DNA of 64,000 nt from a virus: IMG/VR virus record IMGVR_UViG_3300025099_000012, positions 18,300 to 82,299 of that record; one strand, given 5' to 3'. Shown piece by piece: positions 40,732 to 47,516 of this stretch. How positions within the stretch are numbered: position 1 is the stretch's first letter; every line of letters begins with the position of its first letter. Position numbers and translations under genes: made by a program. The notes under the pieces are model-generated. The model saw only the letters and a list, made by a program, of their open reading frames with translations, made no database searches and had not been told where the DNA came from.

Positions 40732-40854
40732 ATGACTGATGTACAACTTCGTGCTGCTGCTCGACTTAAGGCTGAACTCCTACGTCAGACCAAAGAGCGA
40801 GTACGTGACGCCTATTACCTGCGTAAAGCAGGGGTCATGACAGCCATCGTGTGA
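40732..40854 (+). CDS. Small basic helical array protein (40 aa)
   Basis: MTDVQLRAAARLKAELLRQT followed by KERVRDAYYLRKAGVMTAIV. Almost one long amphipathic helix, net positive. Its TGA overlaps the GAACACT arm of element 15. Unrecognised. Confidence 0.55.
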   Translation: MTDVQLRAAARLKAELLRQTKERVRDAYYLRKAGVMTAIV

Positions 40855-40897
40855 ACACTTGAGGGTCGCTGACTCGCGACTCTCTTTTTTAGTGTTC
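40853..40897 (+). repeat. Hairpin cassette element 15
   Basis: Outer GAACACT (40853-40859) / AGTGTTC (40891-40897), seven pairs with both seventh bases changed from element 5; inner GAGGGTCGC-TGACTC-GCGACTCTC (40861-40884), nine pairs with one G-T; T run follows. Confidence 0.75.
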
Positions 40898-40914
40898 TTC
40901 AAATCGAATGCTTA

Positions 40915-41124
40915 ATGGCAATCACCTACGACTTCACCATTGTTGATACCAACATCACTGGTTTGTCTAAGGTGGTTCCTCAGAACGAAGCTGCGTTCTG
41001 CTATCTCGTAGATGAGACCGATTACACCGTTTTTGCTGACGGTTCCACTGCTCTATTCGAAGAGCGTGTCGGTGACTTCATCTCCGATGCAGGCCACGCA
41101 CACATGTGCTGCGATATCGCTTGA
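40915..41124 (+). CDS. Array protein (69 aa)
   Basis: MAITYDFTIVDTNITGLSKV, then VPQNEAAFCYLVDETDYTVF and RVGDFISDAGHAHMCCDIA. Acidic, beta-rich, with a C-terminal HAHMCC that could bind a metal. Unknown. Confidence 0.55.
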   Translation: MAITYDFTIVDTNITGLSKVVPQNEAAFCYLVDETDYTVFADGSTALFEERVGDFISDAGHAHMCCDIA

Positions 41125-41137
41125 GTTAACCACCATT

Positions 41138-41153
41138 GGCGCAAATTTGCGCC
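41138..41153 (+). repeat. Hairpin element 16
   Basis: GGCGCAAATTTGCGCC, a perfect 16-base palindrome, then TTTCTCATTTTTT. Terminator-like. Confidence 0.65.
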
Positions 41154-41184
41154 TTTCTCATTTTTTGTAATTTATGAGGTCTAT

Positions 41185-41577
41185 TTGACACAATCGTTTA
41201 ACGTTCCAGATGGCATCTCTATGGATGAGCTTAAATCTCATCTAAATGATGCGAGAAATGAATCAGATATTCACGAAGATTGCACCTGTGAACGTGCAGA
41301 TGCGACAGAAGATTTAATGGAGCTTGCTTCAGAGCAAATCGCATTAACTGGACGTATGACAGACGATCCTGTTGCATTTCACAAAATCATGATGGTCATG
41401 ATTGTATCCAATATGATCGACTTTCACATGAATGTTGCAACTAAAGCAGGTGGAATGGACGATGGTACGTCTCATGCATGGATTCGTGATGCTGGCAAAT
41501 TACAAGCAGTCATGAACATTCTTACGTCTATTTCATGTGGTCCTGATGACCCATATGTAACAGTATCGGGCAACTGA
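41185..41577 (+). CDS. Hypothetical protein (130 aa), TTG start
   Basis: The frame opens with TTG at 41185, preceded by GAGG five bases upstream, and reads MTQSFNVPDGISMDELKSHL. It continues with an acidic Cys/Asp region HEDCTCERADATEDLMELAS and helices HKIMMVMIVSNMIDFHMNV. Helical soluble protein; may be a cyanophage conserved hypothetical. Unknown function. Confidence 0.55.
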   Translation: MTQSFNVPDGISMDELKSHLNDARNESDIHEDCTCERADATEDLMELASEQIALTGRMTDDPVAFHKIMMVMIVSNMIDFHMNVATKAGGMDDGTSHAWIRDAGKLQAVMNILTSISCGPDDPYVTVSGN

Positions 41578-41587
41578 TTGCCTCAAT

Positions 41588-41605
41588 AGCCGCTTATCAG
41601 CGGCT
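41588..41605 (+). repeat. Hairpin element 17
   Basis: AGCCGCT-TATC-AGCGGCT, seven pairs, then TTCTTTTTACATGTTCTTT. Confidence 0.65.
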
Positions 41606-41638
41606 TTCTTTTTACATGTTCTTTATCAAAGTTTTCCT

Positions 41639-42124
41639 TTGAACAACACTTCAAAACGCTACGCTCAGTTCAACGCTCTTACCGTCACCGGTCGCATCTT
41701 CAATGCTGAGATCGTAGACAACAAAGGCAACAAGTTCTTGAGTGTATCCGTAATCAGCACTGCCTCCAAGGATGGCGCTGACTTGGTCTACACCTTCAAC
41801 AACTCCAATGGCTTGATGAGCCTCTTTGAGAAGGGTTTCTTCTGCAGAGGACGTCAAGTGACTATCACTGGACACATTCACAACGTTTCTGAGGTTTACA
41901 CCACACGAACAGGTGAAGTCACTCTGCGTAAGCGCCCTGAGATCCATCTCACAGGCGTAAACGTACTTGATGGTGGCCTTGGTCCTATGCCTGCCGCAGA
42001 AGGACAAGCACAGCGCTCCTCAATAGGCTCTGTCATCACTCAAGTAGGAACACCTGAGGTGGATGAAACTCCATCTATGGAGCCTGTTGAAGAAGCAGAA
42101 GAAAAGGTTGAAGCTCTTTTTTGA
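41639..42124 (+). CDS. OB-fold single-stranded DNA-binding-like protein
   Basis: 161 residues, with TTG at 41639 as the only plausible start. FNALTVTGRIFNAEIVDNKG, FLSVSVIS, and CRGRQVTITGHIHNVSEVYT give the five-strand OB rhythm of SSB-like proteins (xxxG-x-I...G..V.ITG.I). The C-terminus is acidic, EPVEEAEEKVEALF, ending in Phe like the protein-interaction tail of SSB. It would coat phage single-stranded DNA during replication. A second OB-fold protein is at 62858. Confidence 0.65.
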   Translation: MNNTSKRYAQFNALTVTGRIFNAEIVDNKGNKFLSVSVISTASKDGADLVYTFNNSNGLMSLFEKGFFCRGRQVTITGHIHNVSEVYTTRTGEVTLRKRPEIHLTGVNVLDGGLGPMPAAEGQAQRSSIGSVITQVGTPEVDETPSMEPVEEAEEKVEALF

Positions 42125-42132
42125 TAACAACT

Positions 42133-42163
42133 CCCGGCCGTGTATCCCACGGCTGGGTTTTTT
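42133..42163 (+). terminator. Strong Rho-independent terminator (element 18)
   Basis: CCCGGCCGTG-TATCC-CACGGCTGGG (one G-T) followed by six T and ATTTTTT. Confidence 0.85.
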
Positions 42164-42176
42164 CATTTTTTAAACT

Positions 42177-42257
42177 ATGGACATCGCAATCTATCTAACT
42201 ATCTATGCCACGTTCGCAATCTACTGCTACGTCCTCACGAAAGTCCAAGAGAACTGA
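42177..42257 (+). CDS. Possible single-helix micropeptide (26 aa)
   Basis: MDIAIYLTIYATFAIYCYVL followed by TKVQEN: one membrane helix rich in Tyr and a charged C-terminus. It overlaps the next gene out of frame by 53 bases. It starts right after the terminator, which would place it first in the new transcript. The overlap makes the call uncertain. Confidence 0.35.
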   Translation: MDIAIYLTIYATFAIYCYVLTKVQEN

Positions 42258-42453
42258 TTGGACATACACTTTAACCAAAAGCAGGTATGGGTTATACACA
42301 TCTATTCTTACTGATGGAACTCGAATGGTTACTGGAATGACAGAGGAAGGTGTTCGTGAAGTCACGGACACTATTCACATCCCTGTCATGAAAGGTGAGT
42401 TCGATGGATACACATCAATACCACGTAAGGGTGTAGTGGATGGGAAGCTTTAG
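42205..42453 (+). CDS. Basic hypothetical protein (82 aa)
   Basis: MPRSQSTATSSRKSKRTDWT, then RYGLYTSILTDGTRMVTGMT and EGVREVTDTIHIPVMKGEFD. Basic disordered start and a small beta domain. Ends overlapping by four bases the converging gene at 42450. Unknown. Confidence 0.5.
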   Translation: MPRSQSTATSSRKSKRTDWTYTLTKSRYGLYTSILTDGTRMVTGMTEEGVREVTDTIHIPVMKGEFDGYTSIPRKGVVDGKL

Positions 42454-43463
42454 TGCTTGCCGTTCTTACCGTTACCGTTGATCGCCTTATTCATATAGAC
42501 CTTGTCTGCAATGACAGTGACTGCCTTACCTTGGTCAGATGTATTGATATCACCGTCAAGTGCTTGACGATAAGCACTTAAAACTGAATCATCTGCAAAT
42601 CTTTTGCCTAGCATGTTATTTACTTTAGAATTTAATTCCATTTTAAGTTCTTTATTCTTTTGACGAGTTTCTTTTTGTTTCTGTAATTTACGTAAATACT
42701 GTATTTCTTTAATTTCAGCAAGGTTTTGTGTTAAATCATCTGCATTAGTAACGTAACGTCTACCTTGCAATTGATCTAAAACCGCCAAAGCCATTTCTGA
42801 ACCTTCAGCATTTTGTAAAATTTGATTTAAATGACCTCCTTGTAGTCTTAAATCTTCTTTTAAGTGGGTTAAAACATCACTTTCAGAGTTAGGAACAATA
42901 TGACCTTGATTTGGTTTTTGATGCGTTATTAAATCTTTATATACACGATCATATCCCAAACCTAAATCATAAGCATATTGTGCCATTACTCCTGGTTGTT
43001 CGGCAACATTACGAGCTCCTTCATGCATTCCATGCCTACCACCAAACTTTGCTAACGTTTTTGCTGACATCAATGCTTTTACTGCTTGTTCAAGTTCAGC
43101 AATTAATTTTGGATTAGTATCCATAGGCAGTGAAGGCATATCACCTCCTGATAGTTCACTTACTAAATATCGCTGAAGTGAGTCATTTTGTTGATTGTGA
43201 GTTAATACTGGATCGCTTTCCTTGTATTTAGACAACGTCCATTTATCTGGTCTTTCTGGATCAGGAATAATATCGTGATAATCTCCTATTTCAGCTCTTA
43301 AAACTTCCCTTTGGGATAACTCTTTAAGAAGCTTATATATCTCTGGGTCATCTTTAAGATTGAATCCATCTGCAATTTCATCAAAGTCTAAATCTCTAGT
43401 ATCCGTATTTAAACGTGATACATCTTGCCTAATTTTTGCTTTACGTAAATTTTCAGATAGCAC
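42450..43463 (-). CDS. Virion-type helical protein on the opposite strand (337 aa)
   Basis: MLSENLRKAKIRQDVSRLNT, then a helical body with PKLIAELEQAVKALMSAKTL and a coiled coil YLRKLQKQKETRQKNKELKM, ending in NGNGKNGKH. Charged and helical like the left-block virion proteins. It lies reversed within the plus-strand array, like the genes at 38167 and 44912. Function unknown. Confidence 0.5.
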   Translation of the reverse strand: MLSENLRKAKIRQDVSRLNTDTRDLDFDEIADGFNLKDDPEIYKLLKELSQREVLRAEIGDYHDIIPDPERPDKWTLSKYKESDPVLTHNQQNDSLQRYLVSELSGGDMPSLPMDTNPKLIAELEQAVKALMSAKTLAKFGGRHGMHEGARNVAEQPGVMAQYAYDLGLGYDRVYKDLITHQKPNQGHIVPNSESDVLTHLKEDLRLQGGHLNQILQNAEGSEMALAVLDQLQGRRYVTNADDLTQNLAEIKEIQYLRKLQKQKETRQKNKELKMELNSKVNNMLGKRFADDSVLSAYRQALDGDINTSDQGKAVTVIADKVYMNKAINGNGKNGKH

Positions 43464-43548
43464 CCATATCTATATACCTATGTGTTGTTTATTGATTACA
43501 TAAGTAACATCTCCTTTAAATATTGTATTTAATTTCTATATCTAACTT

Positions 43549-43564
43549 GCCGCTGACTCGCGGC
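43549..43564 (+). repeat. Hairpin element 19 with second hairpin
   Basis: GCCGC-TGACTC-GCGGC (43549-43564); then TCTATGTTTT and AGTGTC-CTTT-GACACT, a second six-pair hairpin that carries the usual GTGTCCTTT tail. Confidence 0.65.
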
Positions 43565-43597
43565 TCTATGTTTTAGTGTCCTTTGACACTTAGATCT

Positions 43598-43819
43598 ATG
43601 GAACAACAAATGATCCTGATTTCTAAACCAGAAGTTGAAAGACTTTTATGCAAACTTCAGCGTGCAGAGGGTTATTGCCGTAATGCACGTTCGCCTATTC
43701 CTTTCAACCCTGAAACGGACATCCATGCAGAACCGTGGGAGTTCTTTGTCGGATCCTCTGGATTCGCAGGAATGACTATGCGTGATGTAATCCAATCACT
43801 CGAATCACATCTGAACTAA
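43598..43819 (+). CDS. Array protein (73 aa)
   Basis: MEQQMILISKPEVERLLCKL, then QRAEGYCRNARSPIPFNPET and GFAGMTMRDVIQSLESHLN. Helical. Shares a base with the start of the next gene (TAATG). An in-frame TTG at 43583 lies inside a hairpin. Unrecognised. Confidence 0.55.
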   Translation: MEQQMILISKPEVERLLCKLQRAEGYCRNARSPIPFNPETDIHAEPWEFFVGSSGFAGMTMRDVIQSLESHLN

Positions 43820-44250
43820 TGGGAACTCGATCTGCTATCGGCTATCTACAACCGTCCGGTCGCGTCCGTGCGGTTTATTGCCATTGGGATGGCTACCCAG
43901 AAAATCAACTCCCGATACTGAAGTCGAAGTACAACACTCTCGCCAAAGTAAGAGCTCTGATTAAACCTGGGTTTATGTCATGCCTGGAAACTACCCACAC
44001 CTGGGAATCTGAATACCAGCGCGATGACAATGGTAAAGCGTTATTCGATTTACCTCGGACAAATCTTCGTGACCCGCAGCCTCTTTATCACGCAGAGCGT
44101 GGGCACGGTGAAAAACCCAAAACCAGTAGCAAACCATATGACTACTGGCGCGATATGGATTGTGAATACTTGTATGTGTTCAATGGTACTTGGTGGATTA
44201 CATATTCACTAACTGATAACCCACATACACGTATGCATATCCATGATTAA
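43819..44250 (+). CDS. Conserved cyanophage hypothetical protein (143 aa)
   Basis: MGTRSAIGYLQPSGRVRAVY followed by CHWDGYPENQ. The phrase TRSxIGxxxxxGxVRAVYCHWDGYP is one I recognise from a small conserved protein family of phages and some bacteria; function unknown. The C-terminal half, CEYLYVFNGTWWITYSL, also fits that family. Coupled to the preceding gene. Confidence 0.65.
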   Translation: MGTRSAIGYLQPSGRVRAVYCHWDGYPENQLPILKSKYNTLAKVRALIKPGFMSCLETTHTWESEYQRDDNGKALFDLPRTNLRDPQPLYHAERGHGEKPKTSSKPYDYWRDMDCEYLYVFNGTWWITYSLTDNPHTRMHIHD

Positions 44251-44399
44251 ACCTAACCCATCTAAGTACATTTTTACTTAGTATGGACCTGTACTCCCGC
44301 AGAAGAACAGCGTCAGGGAGGCCAATTAGGTTGTAGACATTTTTGCTGTTTCTGTCTACTTAATTAATCGGATCGCCATTTAACCGGTGGTCCGATCCC
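44250..44399 (+). ncRNA. Structured leader before ferredoxin gene
   Basis: AACCTAA (44250-44256) pairs with TTAGGTT (44326-44332), closing a junction with TAAGTA/TACTTA (44263-44280) and CTCCC/GGGAG (44294-44320). Next come GTAGACA/TGTCTAC (44333-44359) and GGATCGCCA/TGG-CGATCC (44370-44398). Five helices in 150 bases directly upstream of a metabolic gene suggest a regulatory leader. I cannot match it to a known riboswitch and it is not a tRNA. Confidence 0.4.
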
Positions 44400-44437
44400 T
44401 CACTTGTTGACTTATATACTTTCTAACTTCATTCACC

Positions 44438-44731
44438 ATGGCTAATTACACAATCGAAGTCACTACTGAAGATGGTGGCAACTTTACTTTTCCTTGTGAT
44501 AGTGAACAGTACATCATTGAAGCAGCTGAAGAAGCAGGCGTTGAACTTAACTATTCATGCCGTGCTGGTGCATGCTCAACCTGTGTAAGCAAGCTTGTGT
44601 CTGGCACTGTTGATCAATCAGATCAAAGCTATTTGGACGATGACCAACAAGCAGAAGGTTTTTTTATGTCCTGTGTTGCTTATCCAACCTCAAACGTAAA
44701 AATGATCTCTGATGTTGAAGACCAACTGTAA
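44438..44731 (+). CDS. petF: [2Fe-2S] plant-type ferredoxin
   Basis: 97 residues, full length. The cluster ligands are C41, C46, C49 and C79 in SCRAGACSTC and SCVAY. SYLDDDQQAEGFFMSC and the acidic surface match photosynthetic ferredoxins. It would take electrons from photosystem I and could supply phage or host reductases, for example ribonucleotide reductase through ferredoxin-thioredoxin reductase. Cyanophages are known to carry petF. Preceded by a structured leader. Confidence 0.95.
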   Translation: MANYTIEVTTEDGGNFTFPCDSEQYIIEAAEEAGVELNYSCRAGACSTCVSKLVSGTVDQSDQSYLDDDQQAEGFFMSCVAYPTSNVKMISDVEDQL

Positions 44732-44745
44732 ATCATTTAATTTCC

Positions 44746-44919
44746 ATGTTTACTACTTCTTGCGTCACATTAATCTGTCTATCATCCTTTTTCAATTCAC
44801 CTACTACATTCAAAAGGATTGATAACAAGATATACGAAGTTAGAACTATGGGTGCTATTTATCGATGTGCAAAAAATCAACAAGATGCCTTTGTCTGCAT
44901 CTCATTAAATTCTAATTAA
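44746..44919 (+). CDS. Small hypothetical protein (57 aa)
   Basis: MFTTSCVTLICLSSFFNSPT, then TFKRIDNKIYEVRTMGAIYR and CAKNQQDAFVCISLNSN. Ser/Thr/Cys-rich hydrophobic start, then a small beta domain with three cysteines. Overlaps the end of the minus-strand gene by eight bases. Moderate support only. Confidence 0.4.
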   Translation: MFTTSCVTLICLSSFFNSPTTFKRIDNKIYEVRTMGAIYRCAKNQQDAFVCISLNSN

Positions 44920-45532
44920 TGGATGGTTTTTTGTACCAATTGGGATTAGCCTTCACACGCCTCTCATGAATTTGATCTAATTGATTTTTCAAAAATACTT
45001 GAGCAGCAGTCTCTTGAGGACTCTCTGCTTGAGATTTTGGTTTATCTAATCCATCGATATAGATTTCATTAGGCACTGGTGTATTACCAACGCCTCCATG
45101 TCTAAATCCAACTTGAGCTCCAAAGTTTCCTTTTTGATATGGATTTACTGTCATATTTACTGATGTTTTACGATCATCAGTTGTATAACTTCCACCAATT
45201 CCACCTTGATTTAAATTAAAGCCGATATTCGGACCCTGAATACTAAGCCCTGAACCTACAGTAACGCTACCGCCTTCACCATCAAATGTAATTGGTGCAC
45301 CTGTCACGGCATTGATTAATGGATTTATAGCTGAATGATGCCCCTGGCCACTATTAGCACTTTCCTTAAACCCAGCGTCAATCAGCTGTTGAGGGCTATA
45401 TCGCATCGGTTGAGGACTATTTCGAACCTTAGGTCCATTCCCCTTAAATATTTCAGAAGATACTTCTGATGGAGATGGATCGTAATAAGGGTCTAAATAG
45501 TTCTCTGATGGAGTTTGACCTAAATAGCTCAT
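44912..45532 (-). CDS. Virion-type protein on the opposite strand (206 aa)
   Basis: MSYLGQTPSENYLDPYYDPS at the start, a Gly/Ser beta-rich middle GEGGSVTVGSGLSIQGPNIG and a charged helical end. Its beta-rich, polar character fits a structural protein; reversed like 38167 and 42450. Unrecognised. Confidence 0.5.
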   Translation of the reverse strand: MSYLGQTPSENYLDPYYDPSPSEVSSEIFKGNGPKVRNSPQPMRYSPQQLIDAGFKESANSGQGHHSAINPLINAVTGAPITFDGEGGSVTVGSGLSIQGPNIGFNLNQGGIGGSYTTDDRKTSVNMTVNPYQKGNFGAQVGFRHGGVGNTPVPNEIYIDGLDKPKSQAESPQETAAQVFLKNQLDQIHERRVKANPNWYKKPSIN

Positions 45533-45598
45533 TTTAATATATATTCGTTTATATTTAGTATAAACAACGTAATTGTACTCACCTAATCTACCTATTCA

Positions 45599-45721
45599 AT
45601 GGATGAACACATTGGCTTCTTCCCCTTCGACGACATCGAAGAACTGGAACGTGAAGAAGATGAATTGCCTGCCATTCCTGAATGGCCTTCTATCTTCGAA
45701 TCAAGCCCTACTAATAATTAA
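45599..45721 (+). CDS. Very acidic small protein (40 aa)
   Basis: MDEHIGFFPFDDIEELEREE followed by DELPAIPEWPSIFESSPTNN. Thirteen of 40 residues are Asp or Glu and only one is Arg. Such peptides can mimic nucleic acid or bind basic host proteins; that is speculation. Start is ATG at 45599; no strong ribosome site. Confidence 0.45.
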   Translation: MDEHIGFFPFDDIEELEREEDELPAIPEWPSIFESSPTNN

Positions 45722-45754
45722 GTAAAATATCCATAGCATATAAATTAATTAGCT

Positions 45755-46378
45755 ATGGGCAAAAAGAAATCTGGACTATATTTACCTGACAATGGCCGGA
45801 GACCTACTTCCGGTCGTAGAAGTACTAATGAAGTAAGTTTTGACGGTAAGTCCTTTCATTACCGTGACCCATACAACGAAGAGCACAATAATGCTGTTAT
45901 TGCTGCACGCGGTGGTGACAGTGGTAGTGCTGAAGATAATAAGAATCAGTTTGCCCGTGAGTACATGAACCCCCTTTACGACTATTCGTATGGACAAGTT
46001 CGTGATGCTGCTAAAGATCTCAATATTCGCAATGTAAATAGCCAAGGCGAAGTCGATGATCTATTAGAGCGTTTACGTGAAAGAAATACCCGTAGTGAAA
46101 GAAGTGAATCTGCTGATACACCTACCCGAGAAACTTTCACTAGGGACAACATAAATGAGCAGACCCGTGATAACACTAATACGGAGTTAGAGATCCCCTC
46201 ATCTGTTGCTGGTGATAATAGTATTAGTTCTACAAGTAACCAGGAAAATCGCCTCAGAGTAAATGGTGACTACAACCGCGCAAGTCAAGGAAATAGTACA
46301 CGCCAAGATGTCGCAAACAACTTTTTAGACCAATACCGACTGAATCTAGGCAGGCGTACTGGACTTGACCTCAATTAA
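45755..46378 (+). CDS. Low-complexity protein sharing the GDN motif
   Basis: 207 residues (MGKKKSGLYLPDNGRRPTSG). The middle has AKDLNIRNVNSQGEVDDLLE-RLRERN, resembling a SAP-like helix pair. The C-terminal part has VAGDNSISSTSNQENRLRVN-GDYNRASQGNSTRQD, matching the motif in the head-region protein at 22527. Otherwise Arg/Asn/Thr-rich and disordered. Probably a virion component encoded outside the main virion block. Confidence 0.5.
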   Translation: MGKKKSGLYLPDNGRRPTSGRRSTNEVSFDGKSFHYRDPYNEEHNNAVIAARGGDSGSAEDNKNQFAREYMNPLYDYSYGQVRDAAKDLNIRNVNSQGEVDDLLERLRERNTRSERSESADTPTRETFTRDNINEQTRDNTNTELEIPSSVAGDNSISSTSNQENRLRVNGDYNRASQGNSTRQDVANNFLDQYRLNLGRRTGLDLN

Positions 46379-46680
46379 AAATACAGAAAATACACTAACT
46401 ACGCTACTTCTCTATATGTGCATTTTTAAAAAGATATAGATATAGAGAGTACGTAATAAAAAAAGCATATATAGAGGACTTGTGTAGTTTGTGCAGTTTT
46501 GTAGTTTATCTCTGTACCCCAATAAATGCATCTTCCCCTCTCCTGCAACGAATCTCGAGCAAAAAAACACTTTTTAAAATTGACCGCATAAGTACAAATT
46601 ACACATGTTCAAGTAATCCATACAATTCGTAACCGAGCCTAAATTAAAGTATTTGTGCTTGATTTGGGCCATAACCCTGT
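46379..46680. other. AT-rich intergenic region
   Basis: 302 bases with no gene I can support. It has TATAGATATAGAG near 46432 (also at 38884), poly-A/T runs, and leads into the tandem RHH genes, so it probably holds their promoter. No clear consensus is visible. Confidence 0.3.
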
Positions 46681-46710
46681 ATGTTTTATGAGATTTCCAT
46701 ATTCGCATTT

Positions 46711-47058
46711 ATGCAGCGGATCGACGTCAAGGTTGACGAACAATTTGCTGCTGTCCTCAAGGAGTACTGCGCCTATTGGGGTATGACCATGGGAGAGCTC
46801 ATGTATGAGGCTGCAAAACAGCACATCCATGCATCAGCAGAAATTTGCAAGTTTGCAGACTGCGTGCTGGAAAAATACGGCATGGCTCCTGATAAACGTT
46901 CTGCCAAGCAATGTTACGGCTATCTTTGCCGGTGCTGCAAGCATGAGCTTACGTGCAGAACTGGTTTGTACAAAAACGAATGGGAAATAGCTGACGAATA
47001 CAAACACTTGCTCAAAGAACAAGAAAGTGAATGCTCCTGTGGTAACTGCCAGGCATGA
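46711..47058 (+). CDS. RHH-like regulator with Cys cluster, copy 1 (115 aa)
   Basis: ATG at 46711 gives MQRIDVKVDEQFAAVLKEYC, then AYWGMTMGELMYEAAKQHIH: a strand followed by two helices with the G-MTMGEL turn, like ribbon-helix-helix proteins. The second half has CYGYLCRCCKHELTCRTGLY (Cys spacing 5-2-1-6), probably zinc-binding, and a CSCGNC end. Likely a DNA-binding regulator. Overlaps copy 2 by four bases. An upstream in-frame ATG at 46681 adds ten hydrophobic residues. Confidence 0.6.
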   Translation: MQRIDVKVDEQFAAVLKEYCAYWGMTMGELMYEAAKQHIHASAEICKFADCVLEKYGMAPDKRSAKQCYGYLCRCCKHELTCRTGLYKNEWEIADEYKHLLKEQESECSCGNCQA

Positions 47059-47372
47059 AGAAAGTCCAAGTTCAAATGTCCGATAAGTGTCATGCGGTTC
47101 TAAAAGATTTTGCAAACGCTTGGGACATGACTATGTCTGAAGTGTTGTACGAATGTGCCCGAGCGAACATCCATAAGATGTCTAAAGATTGTCCATATGT
47201 CGCTCATATATTTAAATACAAGCAAATTACACCAGACAAACGACTAGATAAATCCTGCTATGGACAGGATTGTTTTGCCTGCGAACACCTCACTTCCTGC
47301 CGTACCGGACTTTATGAAGGCGAATTCAAGCTATCTAAAAAAGCAAATGTATTGTTCGATACATTTCAATAA
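47055..47372 (+). CDS. RHH-like regulator with Cys cluster, copy 2 (105 aa)
   Basis: MKKVQVQMSDKCHAVLKDFA, then NAWDMTMSEVLYECARANIH and CYGQDCFACEHLTSCRTGLY. It aligns with copy 1 along its whole length (strand, MTMxExxYE helix, PDKR-xxKxCYG, CRTGLY). About a third of residues appear identical, so an old tandem duplication. Lacks the CSCGNC end of copy 1. Probably forms a regulator pair. Confidence 0.6.
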   Translation: MKKVQVQMSDKCHAVLKDFANAWDMTMSEVLYECARANIHKMSKDCPYVAHIFKYKQITPDKRLDKSCYGQDCFACEHLTSCRTGLYEGEFKLSKKANVLFDTFQ

Positions 47373-47464
47373 TGCATCCGTTTACACACTTAATAACACT
47401 TAATTGTTTTCCCTAGTCATTTATTTAACGTTGTTTTCTTGTACTTACTAGACATACTTTAGGT

Positions 47465-47480
47465 GTCGCTTACCAGCGAC
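47465..47480 (+). repeat. Hairpin element 20
   Basis: GTCGCT-TACC-AGCGAC then TTTCACAACTGGTGTCC; a member of the array family 3.9 kb beyond its main part. Confidence 0.6.
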
Positions 47481-47516
47481 TTTCACAACTGGTGTCCAAT
47501 ACATGGCTACAACCAA

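Noticed and set aside
35843-43564. CRISPR array
   Set aside because: Elements are spaced by genes of different length, repeats are palindromic with changing sequence, and no unique short spacers or cas genes exist.
35843-43564. Integron with attC sites
   Set aside because: No integrase in the window and no conserved core GTTRRRY or extrahelical-base pattern; kept only as an analogy.
44250-44332. 83-base region closed by 7 bp, tRNA-Ser/Leu-like in size
   Set aside because: No D-arm or T-arm consensus and the first bases are the stop codon of the gene before.
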